NCBI RefSeq assembly: GCF_003812745.1
Contig: NZ_CP033831.1
Location: 1,922,001-1,986,000 of the forward strand
Direction of reading: 5' to 3'
Length of the DNA stretch: 64,000 nucleotides
Source of the DNA: Serratia sp. FDAARGOS_506
GTDB taxonomy: Bacteria > Pseudomonadota > Gammaproteobacteria > Enterobacterales > Enterobacteriaceae
Made by a program: the position numbers and the translations under genes. Positions 44,384 through 53,595 of this stretch are shown one piece after another. The notes under the pieces were generated by a model. It was not told where the DNA came from. It ran no database searches and was given only the letters and a program-made list of their open reading frames with translations. Numbering within the stretch: the stretch's first letter is position 1; each line of letters opens with the position of its first letter.

Positions 44384-45298
44384 TCAATCGCCCGTCGGCC
44401 GATCGCGAAAATGCGCCAGCAGAAAATCGACCCAGACGCGCACCCGCGGCGGCAGATCCGCCGAGGCGTAATAGAGCCACAGCTGCACCGGGCGCGGCCA
44501 GCATTCCGCCAGCACCGGCCGCAGCGTGCCCTGTTCGAAGTGCTTTTCGAGGTACCAGCGCGCCAGGTTGACGATGCCCAACCCGGCCAGCGCCGCATCC
44601 AGCAACATTTCCGGGCGGCTCACCACCAATCGGCCGTTCAGATCCAGCGCCAGCGTTTCGCCCTGATGGCGCAGCTGCCATTTGACGTGGCGGCCGTTGC
44701 CGGGGTTGCGGTGCAGCAGGCAGTCGTGCCGCAGCAGATCGTGCGGCGTTTGCGGTTCACCGCGCCGCGCCAGATAGTCGGGCGACGCCGCCAGCGCCAT
44801 GTGCATCGGGTAGAGCGGGCGCGCCACCAGCCGGCTGTCGGGATCGACCCGGCTGCCGATGCCGACGTCGAAGCCTTCGCCCACCAGATTCACCACCCGG
44901 GCGTCCAGCGACAGATCGAGATCGATCTGCGGGTAGCGCGCCAGAAATTGCGGGATCAACGGCATCAGCATCTGGCGGCCGAAGCCGGGGATCATGCTGA
45001 CGCGCACCACCCCGGCCGGCGCCTGCCGCTCGCCGCCGGCGCTTTCCAGCGTCGCCGCCAACGCCTGCCACAGCGGCGCCACCTGCGCCAGCAGCGCTTT
45101 GCCTTCGTCGGTCAGCAGCACGTTATGGGTGTTGCGCTGAAACAGCCGCAGCGCCAGCTTCTCTTCCAGCGCGCGGATATTTTTGCTGACCGCCGCCGGC
45201 GTGACGCCCAGCTGGCGGGCCGCGGCGGAGAAATTTTGCGCCTGCGCGGCGGCGAGGAAGGCCGGCAGCAGGCGGTGCACGTCAAAGGGCAGCGACAT
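44384..45298 (-). CDS. LysR-family transcriptional regulator
   Basis: 304 residues from ATG 45298 (MSLPFDVHRLLPAFLAAAQ); upstream extension to 45460 is unconserved. Winged helix around residues 5-65 (FSAAARQLGVTPAAVSKNIRALEEKL) and a C-terminal periplasmic-binding-like effector domain (GFDVGIGSRVDPDSRLVARPL). Divergent from the flavodoxin-like oxidoreductase gene 106 bases away, its probable target. The CrgA/DsdC-like subgroup often controls such reductases; ligand unknown. Confidence 0.92.
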   Translation of the reverse strand: MSLPFDVHRLLPAFLAAAQAQNFSAAARQLGVTPAAVSKNIRALEEKLALRLFQRNTHNVLLTDEGKALLAQVAPLWQALAATLESAGGERQAPAGVVRVSMIPGFGRQMLMPLIPQFLARYPQIDLDLSLDARVVNLVGEGFDVGIGSRVDPDSRLVARPLYPMHMALAASPDYLARRGEPQTPHDLLRHDCLLHRNPGNGRHVKWQLRHQGETLALDLNGRLVVSRPEMLLDAALAGLGIVNLARWYLEKHFEQGTLRPVLAECWPRPVQLWLYYASADLPPRVRVWVDFLLAHFRDRPTGD

Positions 45299-45404
45299 AG
45301 TGGTTGATACTTTCGGTTGAAATTGAAGTGACCTTGAACAGCCTACACCCGAAGCGGCAGAAATGGAAAAATGCCTCATCTTCTTTACGTTCAAGGAATC
45401 CTTT

Positions 45405-45929
45405 ATGTCACGCATTTTAGTGTTAACCGCCCACCGCACCCCCGACGAGTCACGCATCAACCAGGCGCTGATCGAGGCCGTGCGCCCGCTGCCTAACGTG
45501 ACCGTGCACGAACTGATCCGCGCTTACCCGGATTACCGCATCGACGTGGCGCGCGAACAGGCACTGCTGGAAAGCCACGATGCGGTGGTGATGATGTTCC
45601 CGTTTTTCTGGTACAGCTCGCCGGCGATCCTGCGTGAATGGCAGGACGCGGTATTAACCTATGGTTTCGCCTACGGCAGCGAGGGCACCAAACTGCACGG
45701 CAAGCCGCTGCAATTGGTGGTGAGCACCGGCGGAAACGCGCAGGCCTACACGCCGGCAGGCTACAACCGCTATCCGGTGCAGGATCTGCTGCTGCCGTTC
45801 CACGCGCTGGCTAACCTGACCGGCATGGATTATCTGCCGCCGCATCTGGTGCAGGGCGTGAGCGACATGAGCGATGAGCAGTTGGCGCAAGCGGCCGCCG
45901 GGGTGGTGGCGCTGATGGGGACATTGTAG
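45405..45929 (+). CDS. NAD(P)H-dependent quinone reductase, flavodoxin-like fold
   Basis: 174 residues from ATG 45405 behind AAGGAATCC. It resembles the KefF/YwrO/MdaB family: N-terminal MSRILVLTAHRTPDESRINQ forms the FMN phosphate site, FPFFWYSSPAILREWQD the flavin loop, and STGGNAQAYTPAGYN the second flavin contact. Likely two-electron reduction of quinones or electrophiles in the cytoplasm. Paired with the divergent LysR regulator; no Kef antiporter adjacent, so it is not called kefF. Confidence 0.87.
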   Translation: MSRILVLTAHRTPDESRINQALIEAVRPLPNVTVHELIRAYPDYRIDVAREQALLESHDAVVMMFPFFWYSSPAILREWQDAVLTYGFAYGSEGTKLHGKPLQLVVSTGGNAQAYTPAGYNRYPVQDLLLPFHALANLTGMDYLPPHLVQGVSDMSDEQLAQAAAGVVALMGTL

Positions 45930-45951
45930 GGCGCAGCGCTCGCCGCGCCCT
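45928..45951. terminator. Hairpin between quinone reductase and treC
   Basis: AGGGCGC (45928-45934) pairs with GCGCCCT (45945-45951) across a ten-base loop, overlapping the reductase stop and just before the convergent treC stop. No T tract; possible bidirectional transcript end. Confidence 0.4.
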
Positions 45952-45957
45952 GTGGGG

Positions 45958-47622
45958 TCAGTCTTCGAGCAGCCACCACACCGCTTCGAACGGCCGCAGC
46001 GTCAGCGCCTGCGGCTGATCCGCCGAGTCGCTGTAGTTGCTCATCAGCGGGCGCCATTGGGCGGAGGCTTCCACGCCCTCCGCCGCCCAGGCCAGCGGTT
46101 CGCGGCTCAGGTTGGCTACCACCAGCAGGCGCTGGCCGTTCCAGCTGCGCTGATAGCACCACAGCGCCGGGTGATCCGGCGCCAGATCCTGATAGTCGCC
46201 GTGGGTCAGCAGCGGATACTGCTTGCGCAGGATGATCAGCTGGCGGTAGGCGTAAAACACCGAGTCGAGATCGGCCAGCGCCGCGTCGGCGTTGATCTGC
46301 GGGTAGTTCTCGGCGCAGCCGATCCACGGCGTGCCGGTGGTGAAACCGGCGTGCGGCGCGGCGCTCCACTGCATCGGCGTGCGGCCGTTGTCGCGCGATT
46401 TGTCGGCCAGGATCGCCAGCAGTTCGGCGTCGCTGCGGCCCTGGGCGCTCAGTTCGGCGTACATGTTCAGGCTTTCCACGTCGCGGTACTGCTCGATGGC
46501 GCGGAAGCCGGGGTTGGTCATACCGATCTCTTCACCCTGATAGATATAAGGCGTGCCCTGCATGCCGTGCAGCACCATCGCCAGCATTTTGGCGGCCGGC
46601 ACCCGCAGTGCGCCTTCATCGCCGAAGCGCGACACGATGCGCGGCTGATCGTGGTTACACCAGAACAGTGCGTTCCAGGCGCGGTTATGCATCCCTTGCT
46701 GCCAGTGGCGGAAGATCTGCTTTAACTCCACGTAATCCGGCGCCGCCCGCGTCCATTTTTCACCGCCGGCGTAGTCTACCTTCAGGTGGTGGAAGTTGAA
46801 GGTCATCGACAGTTCTTCACCGCTTTGCGCCGCGTACTGCCGGCAATGCTCAAGCGTGGTGGAAGACATCTCGCCCACCGTCATCAGGCCGCGGGGCTGA
46901 AACACGTCGCGGCTCATCTCCTGCAGGAACTCGTGAATGCGCGGGCCGTCGGTGTAGAAGCGGCGGCCATCGCCCTGGCTGTCGGACGGGAAGTTCTGCT
47001 GTTTGGACACCAGGTTGATCACGTCGAGGCGCAGGCCGTCGACACCTTTATCCGCCCAGAACTGACACACTTTCTTCAGCTCTTCGCGCACCGGCGGGTG
47101 TTCCCAGTTGAGATCCGCCTGCTCGACGGCGAACAGGTGCAGATAGTACTGGCCGCTGTCGGCGTGCCACTGCCAGGCGTTGCCGCCGAATTTGGAACGC
47201 CAGTTGTTCGGCGGCGTTTCACCGTCGCCGTCGCGCCAGACGTAGAACTGGCGATACGGGCTGTGGCGATCCTGCGCGGCCTTGAACCACGGGTGCTCGG
47301 TCGAGGTGTGGTTGAACACCATGTCCATCACGATGCGGATGCCGCGCCGGTGGGCAGCGGCGACCAGCTGCTCGAAGTCCGCCATCGTGCCGTAAGCCGG
47401 ATCGATGGCGCAGTAGTCCGCCACGTCATAGCCGTTGTCCACCTGCGGCGATACGTAGACCGGCGTCAGCCAGATGGCGTCGACGCCCAGCTCCTGCAGA
47501 TAGTCCAGCCGCCGGGTCACGCCGGCCAAATCGCCGTAGCCGTTGCCGGTGCTGTCCTGAAAACTCTTCGGATAAATTTGGTAGATGACGCCGTTCTGCC
47601 ACCAGGGGGTTGGGTTGCTCAT
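45958..47622 (-). CDS. treC: Trehalose-6-phosphate hydrolase TreC
   Basis: Cytoplasmic GH13 enzyme splitting trehalose-6-phosphate into glucose and glucose-6-phosphate. The ATG at 47622 gives 554 residues beginning MSNPTPWWQNGVIYQIYPKS. Catalytic motifs: GLRLDVINL (nucleophile Asp), VGEMSSTT (acid/base Glu) and NHDQPR (third Asp). It follows treB, but an ERIC element separates them, unlike the tight E. coli arrangement. Confidence 0.97.
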   Translation of the reverse strand: MSNPTPWWQNGVIYQIYPKSFQDSTGNGYGDLAGVTRRLDYLQELGVDAIWLTPVYVSPQVDNGYDVADYCAIDPAYGTMADFEQLVAAAHRRGIRIVMDMVFNHTSTEHPWFKAAQDRHSPYRQFYVWRDGDGETPPNNWRSKFGGNAWQWHADSGQYYLHLFAVEQADLNWEHPPVREELKKVCQFWADKGVDGLRLDVINLVSKQQNFPSDSQGDGRRFYTDGPRIHEFLQEMSRDVFQPRGLMTVGEMSSTTLEHCRQYAAQSGEELSMTFNFHHLKVDYAGGEKWTRAAPDYVELKQIFRHWQQGMHNRAWNALFWCNHDQPRIVSRFGDEGALRVPAAKMLAMVLHGMQGTPYIYQGEEIGMTNPGFRAIEQYRDVESLNMYAELSAQGRSDAELLAILADKSRDNGRTPMQWSAAPHAGFTTGTPWIGCAENYPQINADAALADLDSVFYAYRQLIILRKQYPLLTHGDYQDLAPDHPALWCYQRSWNGQRLLVVANLSREPLAWAAEGVEASAQWRPLMSNYSDSADQPQALTLRPFEAVWWLLED

Positions 47623-47656
47623 AGCTGTATACCTTTGAATCGTGACAACGGGCCCG

Positions 47657-47780
47657 TACCCTTCATCTTTCAAACTGCAGCGTTGTTGGCTGCCGGCGCT
47701 GCACCCCAGTCACTTACTTGAGTAAGCTCCTGGGGATTTGCACCCTTGCCGCCTAGCTGCAGCTCGAAAGCTATAGGGTA
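47657..47780 (-). repeat. ERIC element, copy 2, inside the treBC operon
   Basis: 124 bases, reverse orientation relative to copy 1, with the near-consensus core CCCCAGTCACTTACTTGAG followed by TAAGCTCCTGGGG. Ends read TACCCTTCATCTTTCAA and CGAAAGCTATAGGGTA. It is transcribed between treB and treC and can fold into a long hairpin, so it may change the TreB:TreC ratio or be a processing site. Confidence 0.95.
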
Positions 47781-47819
47781 TTTCCAGCCCCTACATTCAT
47801 GTTGCGTATTTTGCGTCAA

Positions 47820-49235
47820 TTAAACCGGCAGCTCGCCGCGGGCGGCCTTGCGTTTGTAGACCATGATGGTCAGCACCAGCGGGATGACGATCGCCACCAG
47901 AATCGCCAGCGAGTAAATCAGCCAGAACTGCGGCTTGATAGACAGGATGCCCGGCAGGCCGCCGACGCCGATGCCGTTGGCCATCACGCCGTCCAGGCCG
48001 CAGATCAGGCCTGCGATCGCGGAGCCGATCATCGCGCACAGCATCGGGAAGCGGTATTTGAGGTTGATGCCGTACATCGCCGGTTCGGTCACGCCGAGGT
48101 AGGCGGAGATCGCCGCCGGCACCGAAATTTCACGCTCGTTGGCCTTGCGGCTGATGATGATGATGCCGAGCACCGCCGAGGCCTGCGCGATGTTGGACAG
48201 CGCAATCAGCGGCCATACCGGGGTGCCACCCATGCTCTGGATCATCTGCATGTCGATGGCTAGCGTGGTCTGGTGCACGCCGGTGATCACCAGCGGCGCA
48301 TACAGGAAGCCGAACAGCGCGGCGCCCACCGGGGCGAAGCTGCCGGTCATCACCGCTTTCACCGCCCAGGCAACCCCATCGCCGATCATGCGGCCGAACG
48401 GCCCGATCAGCGCGTGCGCCAGGAACACCGCCAGCAGCAGCGAAACCACCGGCACCACCACCAGATAGAGATAGTCGGGAACGATCTTTTTCAGACGGGT
48501 TTCGATCCAGCCCAGCGCCATGCCTGCCAGGATCGACGGGATCACCTGCGCCTGATAGCCGACTTTCTGGATCACGAACCAGCCGAAGTTCCACACTTCC
48601 GGCGTTTGCTGGCCGAGCAGGTAGGAGTTCATCAGCTGCGGCGACACCAGGGTGACGCCCAGCACGATGCCGAGCACCGGCGTGCCGCCCATCTTTTTCA
48701 CCGTCGACCAGCAGATGGCCACCGGCAGGAACATGAAGATCGCTTCACCGAGAAGCCACAGGAAGTCGTAAACGGTTTTCCACGCCGGGTGCATCTGCGC
48801 CAGCGTTTGGCCGCCGGACATCGGGATGTCGCCGATCACGTTGCGGAAGCCGAGGATCAGACCGCCGCTGATCAGCGCCGGCAGCAGCGGGAAGAAGATC
48901 TCGGCGAAGTGGGAGATGGTGCGCTCGGTCCAGGTCATGTTCTGGCGCGCGGCGACCTTGGCCTGTTCCTTGTCGGCTTCGTTGACGCCGGTGCTGGCGA
49001 TCAGCGCCTGATAGTAGTCGCCGACGTCGGTGCCGATCACCACCTGGAACTGCCCGGCGTTGGTGAAGCAACCTTTGACCATCGGCAGCTCTTCGATTTC
49101 TTTGGGGCTGGCCTTGCTGGGGTCATTGAGGACGAAACGCAGCCGGGTAATGCAATGGCTGACGGTGGCGATGTTCTCGCGGCCGCCGACCAAAACAATC
49201 AGGCGATCAATATCCTGCTGTTTTACTTTGCTCAT
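47820..49235 (-). CDS. treB: PTS trehalose-specific EIIBC component TreB
   Basis: Inner-membrane permease that imports and phosphorylates trehalose, using EIIA-Glc. 471 residues: EIIB domain with phosphocysteine Cys28 in SHCITRLRF, then an EIIC domain of about ten helices including GLDGVMANGIGVGGLPG near the C-terminus. The start is 138 bases from the treR stop, with the TreR palindrome between. Confidence 0.97.
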   Translation of the reverse strand: MSKVKQQDIDRLIVLVGGRENIATVSHCITRLRFVLNDPSKASPKEIEELPMVKGCFTNAGQFQVVIGTDVGDYYQALIASTGVNEADKEQAKVAARQNMTWTERTISHFAEIFFPLLPALISGGLILGFRNVIGDIPMSGGQTLAQMHPAWKTVYDFLWLLGEAIFMFLPVAICWSTVKKMGGTPVLGIVLGVTLVSPQLMNSYLLGQQTPEVWNFGWFVIQKVGYQAQVIPSILAGMALGWIETRLKKIVPDYLYLVVVPVVSLLLAVFLAHALIGPFGRMIGDGVAWAVKAVMTGSFAPVGAALFGFLYAPLVITGVHQTTLAIDMQMIQSMGGTPVWPLIALSNIAQASAVLGIIIISRKANEREISVPAAISAYLGVTEPAMYGINLKYRFPMLCAMIGSAIAGLICGLDGVMANGIGVGGLPGILSIKPQFWLIYSLAILVAIVIPLVLTIMVYKRKAARGELPV

Positions 49236-49305
49236 TATGGGATACCTGCAGAGGTGTTGACTGAGTAATGATCAAAGCTTAGCCACTCGGCTTTTTGAAT
49301 GAAAT

Positions 49306-49317
49306 GGGAACGTTCCC
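49306..49317 (-). promoter_or_regulatory. TreR operator upstream of treB
   Basis: Perfect palindrome GGGAACGTTCCC in the treR-treB gap, 71 bases from the treB start. It has the dyad expected for LacI-family TreR and resembles the E. coli tre operator as I recall it. Confidence 0.75.
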
Positions 49318-49372
49318 GGTTTGGGGCGAGGATCACAAAATGACAAAAAATGGTCAAATTCCAAGCAGATCG

Positions 49373-50320
49373 TCAGGAAAGTTTGCTGGGCACCACCAGG
49401 CGGCGGATCCCCTGTTCTCCGCTGAGCTGCGCCAGCAGCTGCTGTGCCGCCAGCAGGCCGGCGCTGCCGTAGCCGAACTCGACCGACAGGGTATCGGGGA
49501 ACAGGAAGCTGAGCAGCGGGGTGTTGCCGATGGCGCACACCTGAATGGCGCGCGCCGGCTGCTGCTGCAGGTATTTGATCGCCCCCAGGGCGATGCTGTC
49601 GGAGGCGCAGATCAGCGCGCTGGTGTGCGAGTCGATCACCTCGGCGGCGTGCTGGAAACCGCTCTGGTAGCTCAGCTCGCCCAGCGTGGCGCGCGGCGTG
49701 AGCTTGAGGCGTTCACAGGCGTCGAGGTAGGCCTGATAGCGGCGCTGGCCGGTGGTGGCGTCGCTGAGCTGCACCCCCAGATAGCCGATATGCCGGTGCC
49801 CCTGCCGGTACAGGCGATCCATCAGCAGGTTCACCGCGCCGGCGTCGTCGTAGCAGACGGACGAGAAGCCGTCGTATTCGCGCACCATTACCACCATTTT
49901 TTCCTGCCACGGTTTGAGCATCGCCGCGGTCAGGCCGGTGAAGCCGAACAGTATCACCCCGTCGACGTTGCGCTGGCGCAGCACGTGCAGGTGCTCCTGT
50001 ACCAGGCGGGTTTCGAACTGGCTCTCCATCACGATCGGGTCGAAGCCTTGCTGATACAGCAGCGGCAGCATGGTGCGCACCGCCTGGTTTTCCGACGGCG
50101 AATCGAGACGGGAAACGATGATGCCCACCACCTTGTCGCTCTGGCCGCGCATGGCGCGCGCCGACTTGGAGGGGGTAAACCCCTGCTGACGGATCACCGC
50201 TTCCACCCGTTCGCGGGTTTGCGGGCTCACGCTGCCTTCATTGTTCAGCACGCGTGAGACGGTGGATTTGCCTACGCCGCTCAGGCGTGCGATGTCCTTG
50301 ATGGTCAGCCGGTTTTGCAT
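49373..50320 (-). CDS. treR: Trehalose operon repressor TreR
   Basis: LacI/GalR-family repressor, 315 residues: N-terminal HTH (TIKDIARLSGVGKSTVSRVLN) with hinge helix SKSARAMRGQ, then a periplasmic-binding-like effector domain that senses trehalose-6-phosphate in E. coli. Same strand as treBC but with its own unit; divergent from mgtA, whose PhoP box starts one base beyond the treR start codon. Confidence 0.96.
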   Translation of the reverse strand: MQNRLTIKDIARLSGVGKSTVSRVLNNEGSVSPQTRERVEAVIRQQGFTPSKSARAMRGQSDKVVGIIVSRLDSPSENQAVRTMLPLLYQQGFDPIVMESQFETRLVQEHLHVLRQRNVDGVILFGFTGLTAAMLKPWQEKMVVMVREYDGFSSVCYDDAGAVNLLMDRLYRQGHRHIGYLGVQLSDATTGQRRYQAYLDACERLKLTPRATLGELSYQSGFQHAAEVIDSHTSALICASDSIALGAIKYLQQQPARAIQVCAIGNTPLLSFLFPDTLSVEFGYGSAGLLAAQQLLAQLSGEQGIRRLVVPSKLS

Positions 50321-50355
50321 GGTTTACTTGTCGTTTAGGTTGTAAGGCGTAAATT
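50321..50355 (+). promoter_or_regulatory. PhoP box and -10 of mgtA
   Basis: GGTTTA-CTTGT-CGTTTA (50321-50337) matches the PhoP direct repeat (T/G)GTTTA-N5-(T/G)GTTTA at 11 of 12 positions. Twelve bases later is TAAATT (50350-50355), the -10 spacing seen in PhoP-activated mgtA promoters. Predicted transcript start is near 50362, giving an untranslated leader of about 380 bases. Confidence 0.8.
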
Positions 50356-50490
50356 GACGGCCAATAATGAATGCCCGTCAGCATAGCTCATTTTCCGACG
50401 CGGATCTTGATGCAAAACGGGATTGTGACATTGCGATGAACGGCCGCTCCTGCCGCTCTGTTTTTCCCTTTACCGGAGGTTATACCCCAT

Positions 50491-50538
50491 ATGGACCCCG
50501 ACCCGACTGCTTTAGACACTCACTCGGTTCACCGGTAA
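50491..50538 (+). CDS. mgtL: MgtL-like leader peptide (15 aa)
   Basis: ATG 50491 to TAA 50538, behind GGAGG, reads MDPDPTALDTHSVHR. The M(D/E)PDPT start is shared with E. coli MgtL; the basic second half of that peptide is not conserved. In E. coli the Asp/Glu-Pro run destabilises translating ribosomes at low magnesium and so exposes or hides leader structures. The stop codon lies inside the first arm of the leader stem. Confidence 0.8.
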   Translation: MDPDPTALDTHSVHR

Positions 50539-50574
50539 AACCTCTCCGCCTGGCGCTGCTGTTTTACCGGTGAA
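50528..50574 (+). promoter_or_regulatory. mgtA leader stem-loop
   Basis: Perfect 14-bp inverted repeat, TTCACCGGTAAAAC (50528-50541) with GTTTTACCGGTGAA (50561-50574), loop of 19 bases. The first arm includes the last codons and stop of mgtL, so ribosome position on the leader decides whether the stem forms. This fits the leader-controlled entry of transcription into mgtA. Confidence 0.85.
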
Positions 50575-50743
50575 GTACATCACGGTAACCGGTGGCGCGC
50601 GCTTCGTCGTTCGCTCCTGCTGCTGAAAAAAAGAATAAGGATCTGCGTTGGCAGAGGCTGTTTGGCGTGCCCGCCATCCGCCCGGCCGATGACGATCCCC
50701 GTTTACCCGCTGCCGTGAGGCACCGGGCGACGAGGTGCGAACC

Positions 50744-53452
50744 ATGAAACTGAAAAAACTCCCCCGTCAGCTGCTGGGTCTGTTCGCCCGCGGCCTTCCG
50801 CGCCGTTTGGTGCACCGCGACAGCCTGCTGGACAGCGTCGGCGGCGCCGTGCGCGATATGCCGGCCGGCCTGGCACAGCAGCGGCTGGAATGCGCCGCCG
50901 CAGAGACGATGCAGCTGTTTGAGCGTTTCCACAGCCACCCGGAAGGCATCACTGCTCATGAGGCGGAACAGGTGCGCCAGCGCTGCGGCGAGAACGTCAT
51001 CGACGATCAGCAGAAAGAGGCCTGGTGGCAACACCTCTGGCACTGTTACCGCAACCCGTTCAACCTGCTGCTGACCGCGCTCGGCATGATCTCTTACGCC
51101 ACCGAGGATCTGACCGGCGCCTTGGTGATCGCGCTGATGGTGCTGATCTCCACGCTGCTGAACTTCATCCAGGAGGCGCGCTCCAACCGGGCGGCCGATG
51201 CGCTGAAGGCCATGGTGAGCAACACCGCCACGGTGATCCGCAGCGATGCGCTCACCGGCAAGAGCGAGCACGTGGAGCTGCCGATCGCGCAGCTGGTGCC
51301 GGGCGATATCATCAAGCTGGCGGCCGGTGACATGATCCCGGCGGATCTGCGCGTGCTGTCGGCCAAGGATCTGTTCATCAGCCAGGCGGCGCTGACCGGC
51401 GAATCGCTGCCGGTAGAAAAATCCGCGGCGCCGCAGGCATTGGCGGCCGATCCGCTCGACTGCCAGAACCTGTGCTTCATGGGCACCAACGTGGTCAGCG
51501 GCACCGCGCTGGCGATGGTGATCGGCACCGGCGGCGGCACCTATTTCGGCCAGCTGGCGCAGCGCGTCACCAGCCAGGATGAGCAGCCGAACGCCTTCCA
51601 AAGCGGTATCAGCAAGGTCAGCTGGTTGCTGATCCGCTTTATGCTGGTGATGACGCCGATCGTGCTGCTGATCAACGGCTACACCAAGGGCGACTGGTGG
51701 GAGGCGGCGCTGTTTGCGCTGTCGGTGGCGGTCGGGCTGACGCCGGAAATGCTGCCGATGATCGTCACCTCGACGCTGGCCAAAGGGGCGGTGAAACTGT
51801 CGCGCCAGAAGGTGATCGTCAAACGCCTGGACGCCATCCAGAACTTCGGCGCCATGGATATTCTGTGCACCGACAAGACCGGCACCCTGACCCAGGACAA
51901 GATCGTGCTGGAGCGCCACACCGACGTGTTCGGCGCCAGCAGCGAGCGGGTGCTGCGCTACGCCTGGCTGAACAGCTTCTACCAGACCGGGCTGAAAAAC
52001 CTGCTCGACGTGGCGGTGCTGAGCTGCGCGGAGCAAAATCAGCAGCCGGAGGCGCTGCAGCACTACCGCAAGGTGGATGAGATCCCGTTCGACTTTGTGC
52101 GCCGCCGCATGTCGGTGGTGGTGGCCAAGGACAACGAGTATCACGAGCTGGTGTGCAAGGGCGCGCTGGAAGAGATGCTGGCGATTTGCAGCCACGTGCG
52201 CCACGAAGACGAGGTGATCCCGCTCAGCGAGGCGCTGCTGGCGCGCATTCGCCGCATCACCGACGATCTCAACCAGCAGGGGCTGCGGGTGGTGGCGGTG
52301 GCCAACAAGGTCTTGCCGGCGCAAACCCACGAATACGGCGTGGCGGACGAGTCGGATCTGATCCTCGAAGGCTACGTCGCCTTCCTCGATCCGCCGAAGG
52401 AGAGCACCGCACCGGCGCTGGCGGCGCTGAAACAGAACGGCGTCACGGTGAAGATCCTCACCGGCGACAACGAGCTGGTGGCTGCCAAAGTGTGCCGGGA
52501 CGTCGGGCTGGCGGCCGAGCACCTGCTGCGCGGCAGCGAGATCGAGCAGATGGACGACGAGCAGCTGGCGCAGGCGGCGGCGCGCACCACGGTGTTCGCC
52601 AAGCTGACGCCGCTGCACAAGGAGCGCATCGTCAAACTGCTGCGCCGCCAGGGGCACGTGGTGGGCTTTATGGGCGACGGCATCAACGACGCGCCGGCGC
52701 TGCGCGCGGCCGATATCGGCATCTCCGTCGATTCGGCGGTGGACATCGCCAAGGAAGCGGCGGACATCATCCTGCTGGAAAAAAGCCTGATGGTGCTGGA
52801 GCAGGGGGTGATCGAAGGGCGCCGCACCTTCGCCAACATGCTGAAATACATCAAGATGACCGCCAGCTCCAACTTCGGTAACGTGTTCAGCGTGCTGATC
52901 GCCAGCGCCTTCCTGCCATTCCTGCCGATGCTGCCGCTGCACCTGTTGATTCAGAACCTGATGTACGATATCTCGCAGATCGCCATCCCGTTCGATAACG
53001 TCGACGACGATCAGATTACCCAACCGCAGCGCTGGAACTCCGGCGATCTGGGGCGGTTTATGGTGTTCTTTGGGCCGATCAGCTCGATCTTCGACGTGCT
53101 GACCTTCAGCCTGATGTGGTGGGTATTCAAGGCCAATACGCCGGAAATGCAGACGCTGTTCCAGTCCGGCTGGTTCGTGGAAGGGCTGCTGTCGCAAACG
53201 CTGATCGTGCACATGATCCGCACGCGCAAAATTCCGTTTATCCAGAGCCGCCCGTCCTGGCCACTGTGCATCATGACGCTGGCGGTGATCGCCACCGGCA
53301 TCGGCCTGGTGTTCTCGCCGCTGGCCGGCTTCCTGCAGCTACAGGCGCTGCCGCTCGACTACTTCCCGTGGCTGGTGCTGATCCTCGCCGGTTACATGGT
53401 GCTGACCCAGTGCGTGAAAGGCTGGTTCGTGCGCCGCTACGGCTGGCAATAA
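50744..53452 (+). CDS. mgtA: Magnesium-importing P-type ATPase MgtA
   Basis: P3B-type ATPase that imports Mg2+ at low external magnesium. The ATG at 50744 behind GAGG gives 902 residues; GTG at 50735 is unlikely. Motifs: actuator TGES, phosphorylation DKTGTLTQD, nucleotide-binding region near KGALEEM, and hinge GDGINDAPAL; about ten helices. Synteny (treR-mgtA-...-ridA) favours mgtA over the related mgtB. Controlled by the PhoP box and MgtL-type leader described above. Confidence 0.96.
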   Translation: MKLKKLPRQLLGLFARGLPRRLVHRDSLLDSVGGAVRDMPAGLAQQRLECAAAETMQLFERFHSHPEGITAHEAEQVRQRCGENVIDDQQKEAWWQHLWHCYRNPFNLLLTALGMISYATEDLTGALVIALMVLISTLLNFIQEARSNRAADALKAMVSNTATVIRSDALTGKSEHVELPIAQLVPGDIIKLAAGDMIPADLRVLSAKDLFISQAALTGESLPVEKSAAPQALAADPLDCQNLCFMGTNVVSGTALAMVIGTGGGTYFGQLAQRVTSQDEQPNAFQSGISKVSWLLIRFMLVMTPIVLLINGYTKGDWWEAALFALSVAVGLTPEMLPMIVTSTLAKGAVKLSRQKVIVKRLDAIQNFGAMDILCTDKTGTLTQDKIVLERHTDVFGASSERVLRYAWLNSFYQTGLKNLLDVAVLSCAEQNQQPEALQHYRKVDEIPFDFVRRRMSVVVAKDNEYHELVCKGALEEMLAICSHVRHEDEVIPLSEALLARIRRITDDLNQQGLRVVAVANKVLPAQTHEYGVADESDLILEGYVAFLDPPKESTAPALAALKQNGVTVKILTGDNELVAAKVCRDVGLAAEHLLRGSEIEQMDDEQLAQAAARTTVFAKLTPLHKERIVKLLRRQGHVVGFMGDGINDAPALRAADIGISVDSAVDIAKEAADIILLEKSLMVLEQGVIEGRRTFANMLKYIKMTASSNFGNVFSVLIASAFLPFLPMLPLHLLIQNLMYDISQIAIPFDNVDDDQITQPQRWNSGDLGRFMVFFGPISSIFDVLTFSLMWWVFKANTPEMQTLFQSGWFVEGLLSQTLIVHMIRTRKIPFIQSRPSWPLCIMTLAVIATGIGLVFSPLAGFLQLQALPLDYFPWLVLILAGYMVLTQCVKGWFVRRYGWQ

Positions 53453-53459
53453 CCCGCTC

Positions 53460-53482
53460 GCCCCCTCCGGCCGGGAGGGGGC
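53460..53482 (+). terminator. Hairpin after mgtA
   Basis: GCCCCCTCC (53460-53468) pairs with GGAGGGGGC (53474-53482) just after the mgtA stop. GC-rich with a five-base loop but no T tract. Confidence 0.5.
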
Positions 53483-53595
53483 AACTGTGATCCCGTCCGC
53501 TTTTTCACCGCAAGGGTTGGACATCTGTTCTGTGCTGCGTCTTTATCTACAGCGTTGGCTGTTTTTATTGATGTTTTTCCTCTGAGGAATTTCCG

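Noticed and set aside
45405-45929. Call as KefF
   Set aside because: Family resemblance only; no KefC antiporter gene adjoins, and a LysR regulator is divergent instead.
50564-53212. 882-codon open frame opposite mgtA
   Set aside because: Composition typical of antisense frames in GC-rich DNA; mgtA on the plus strand has all P-type ATPase motifs.
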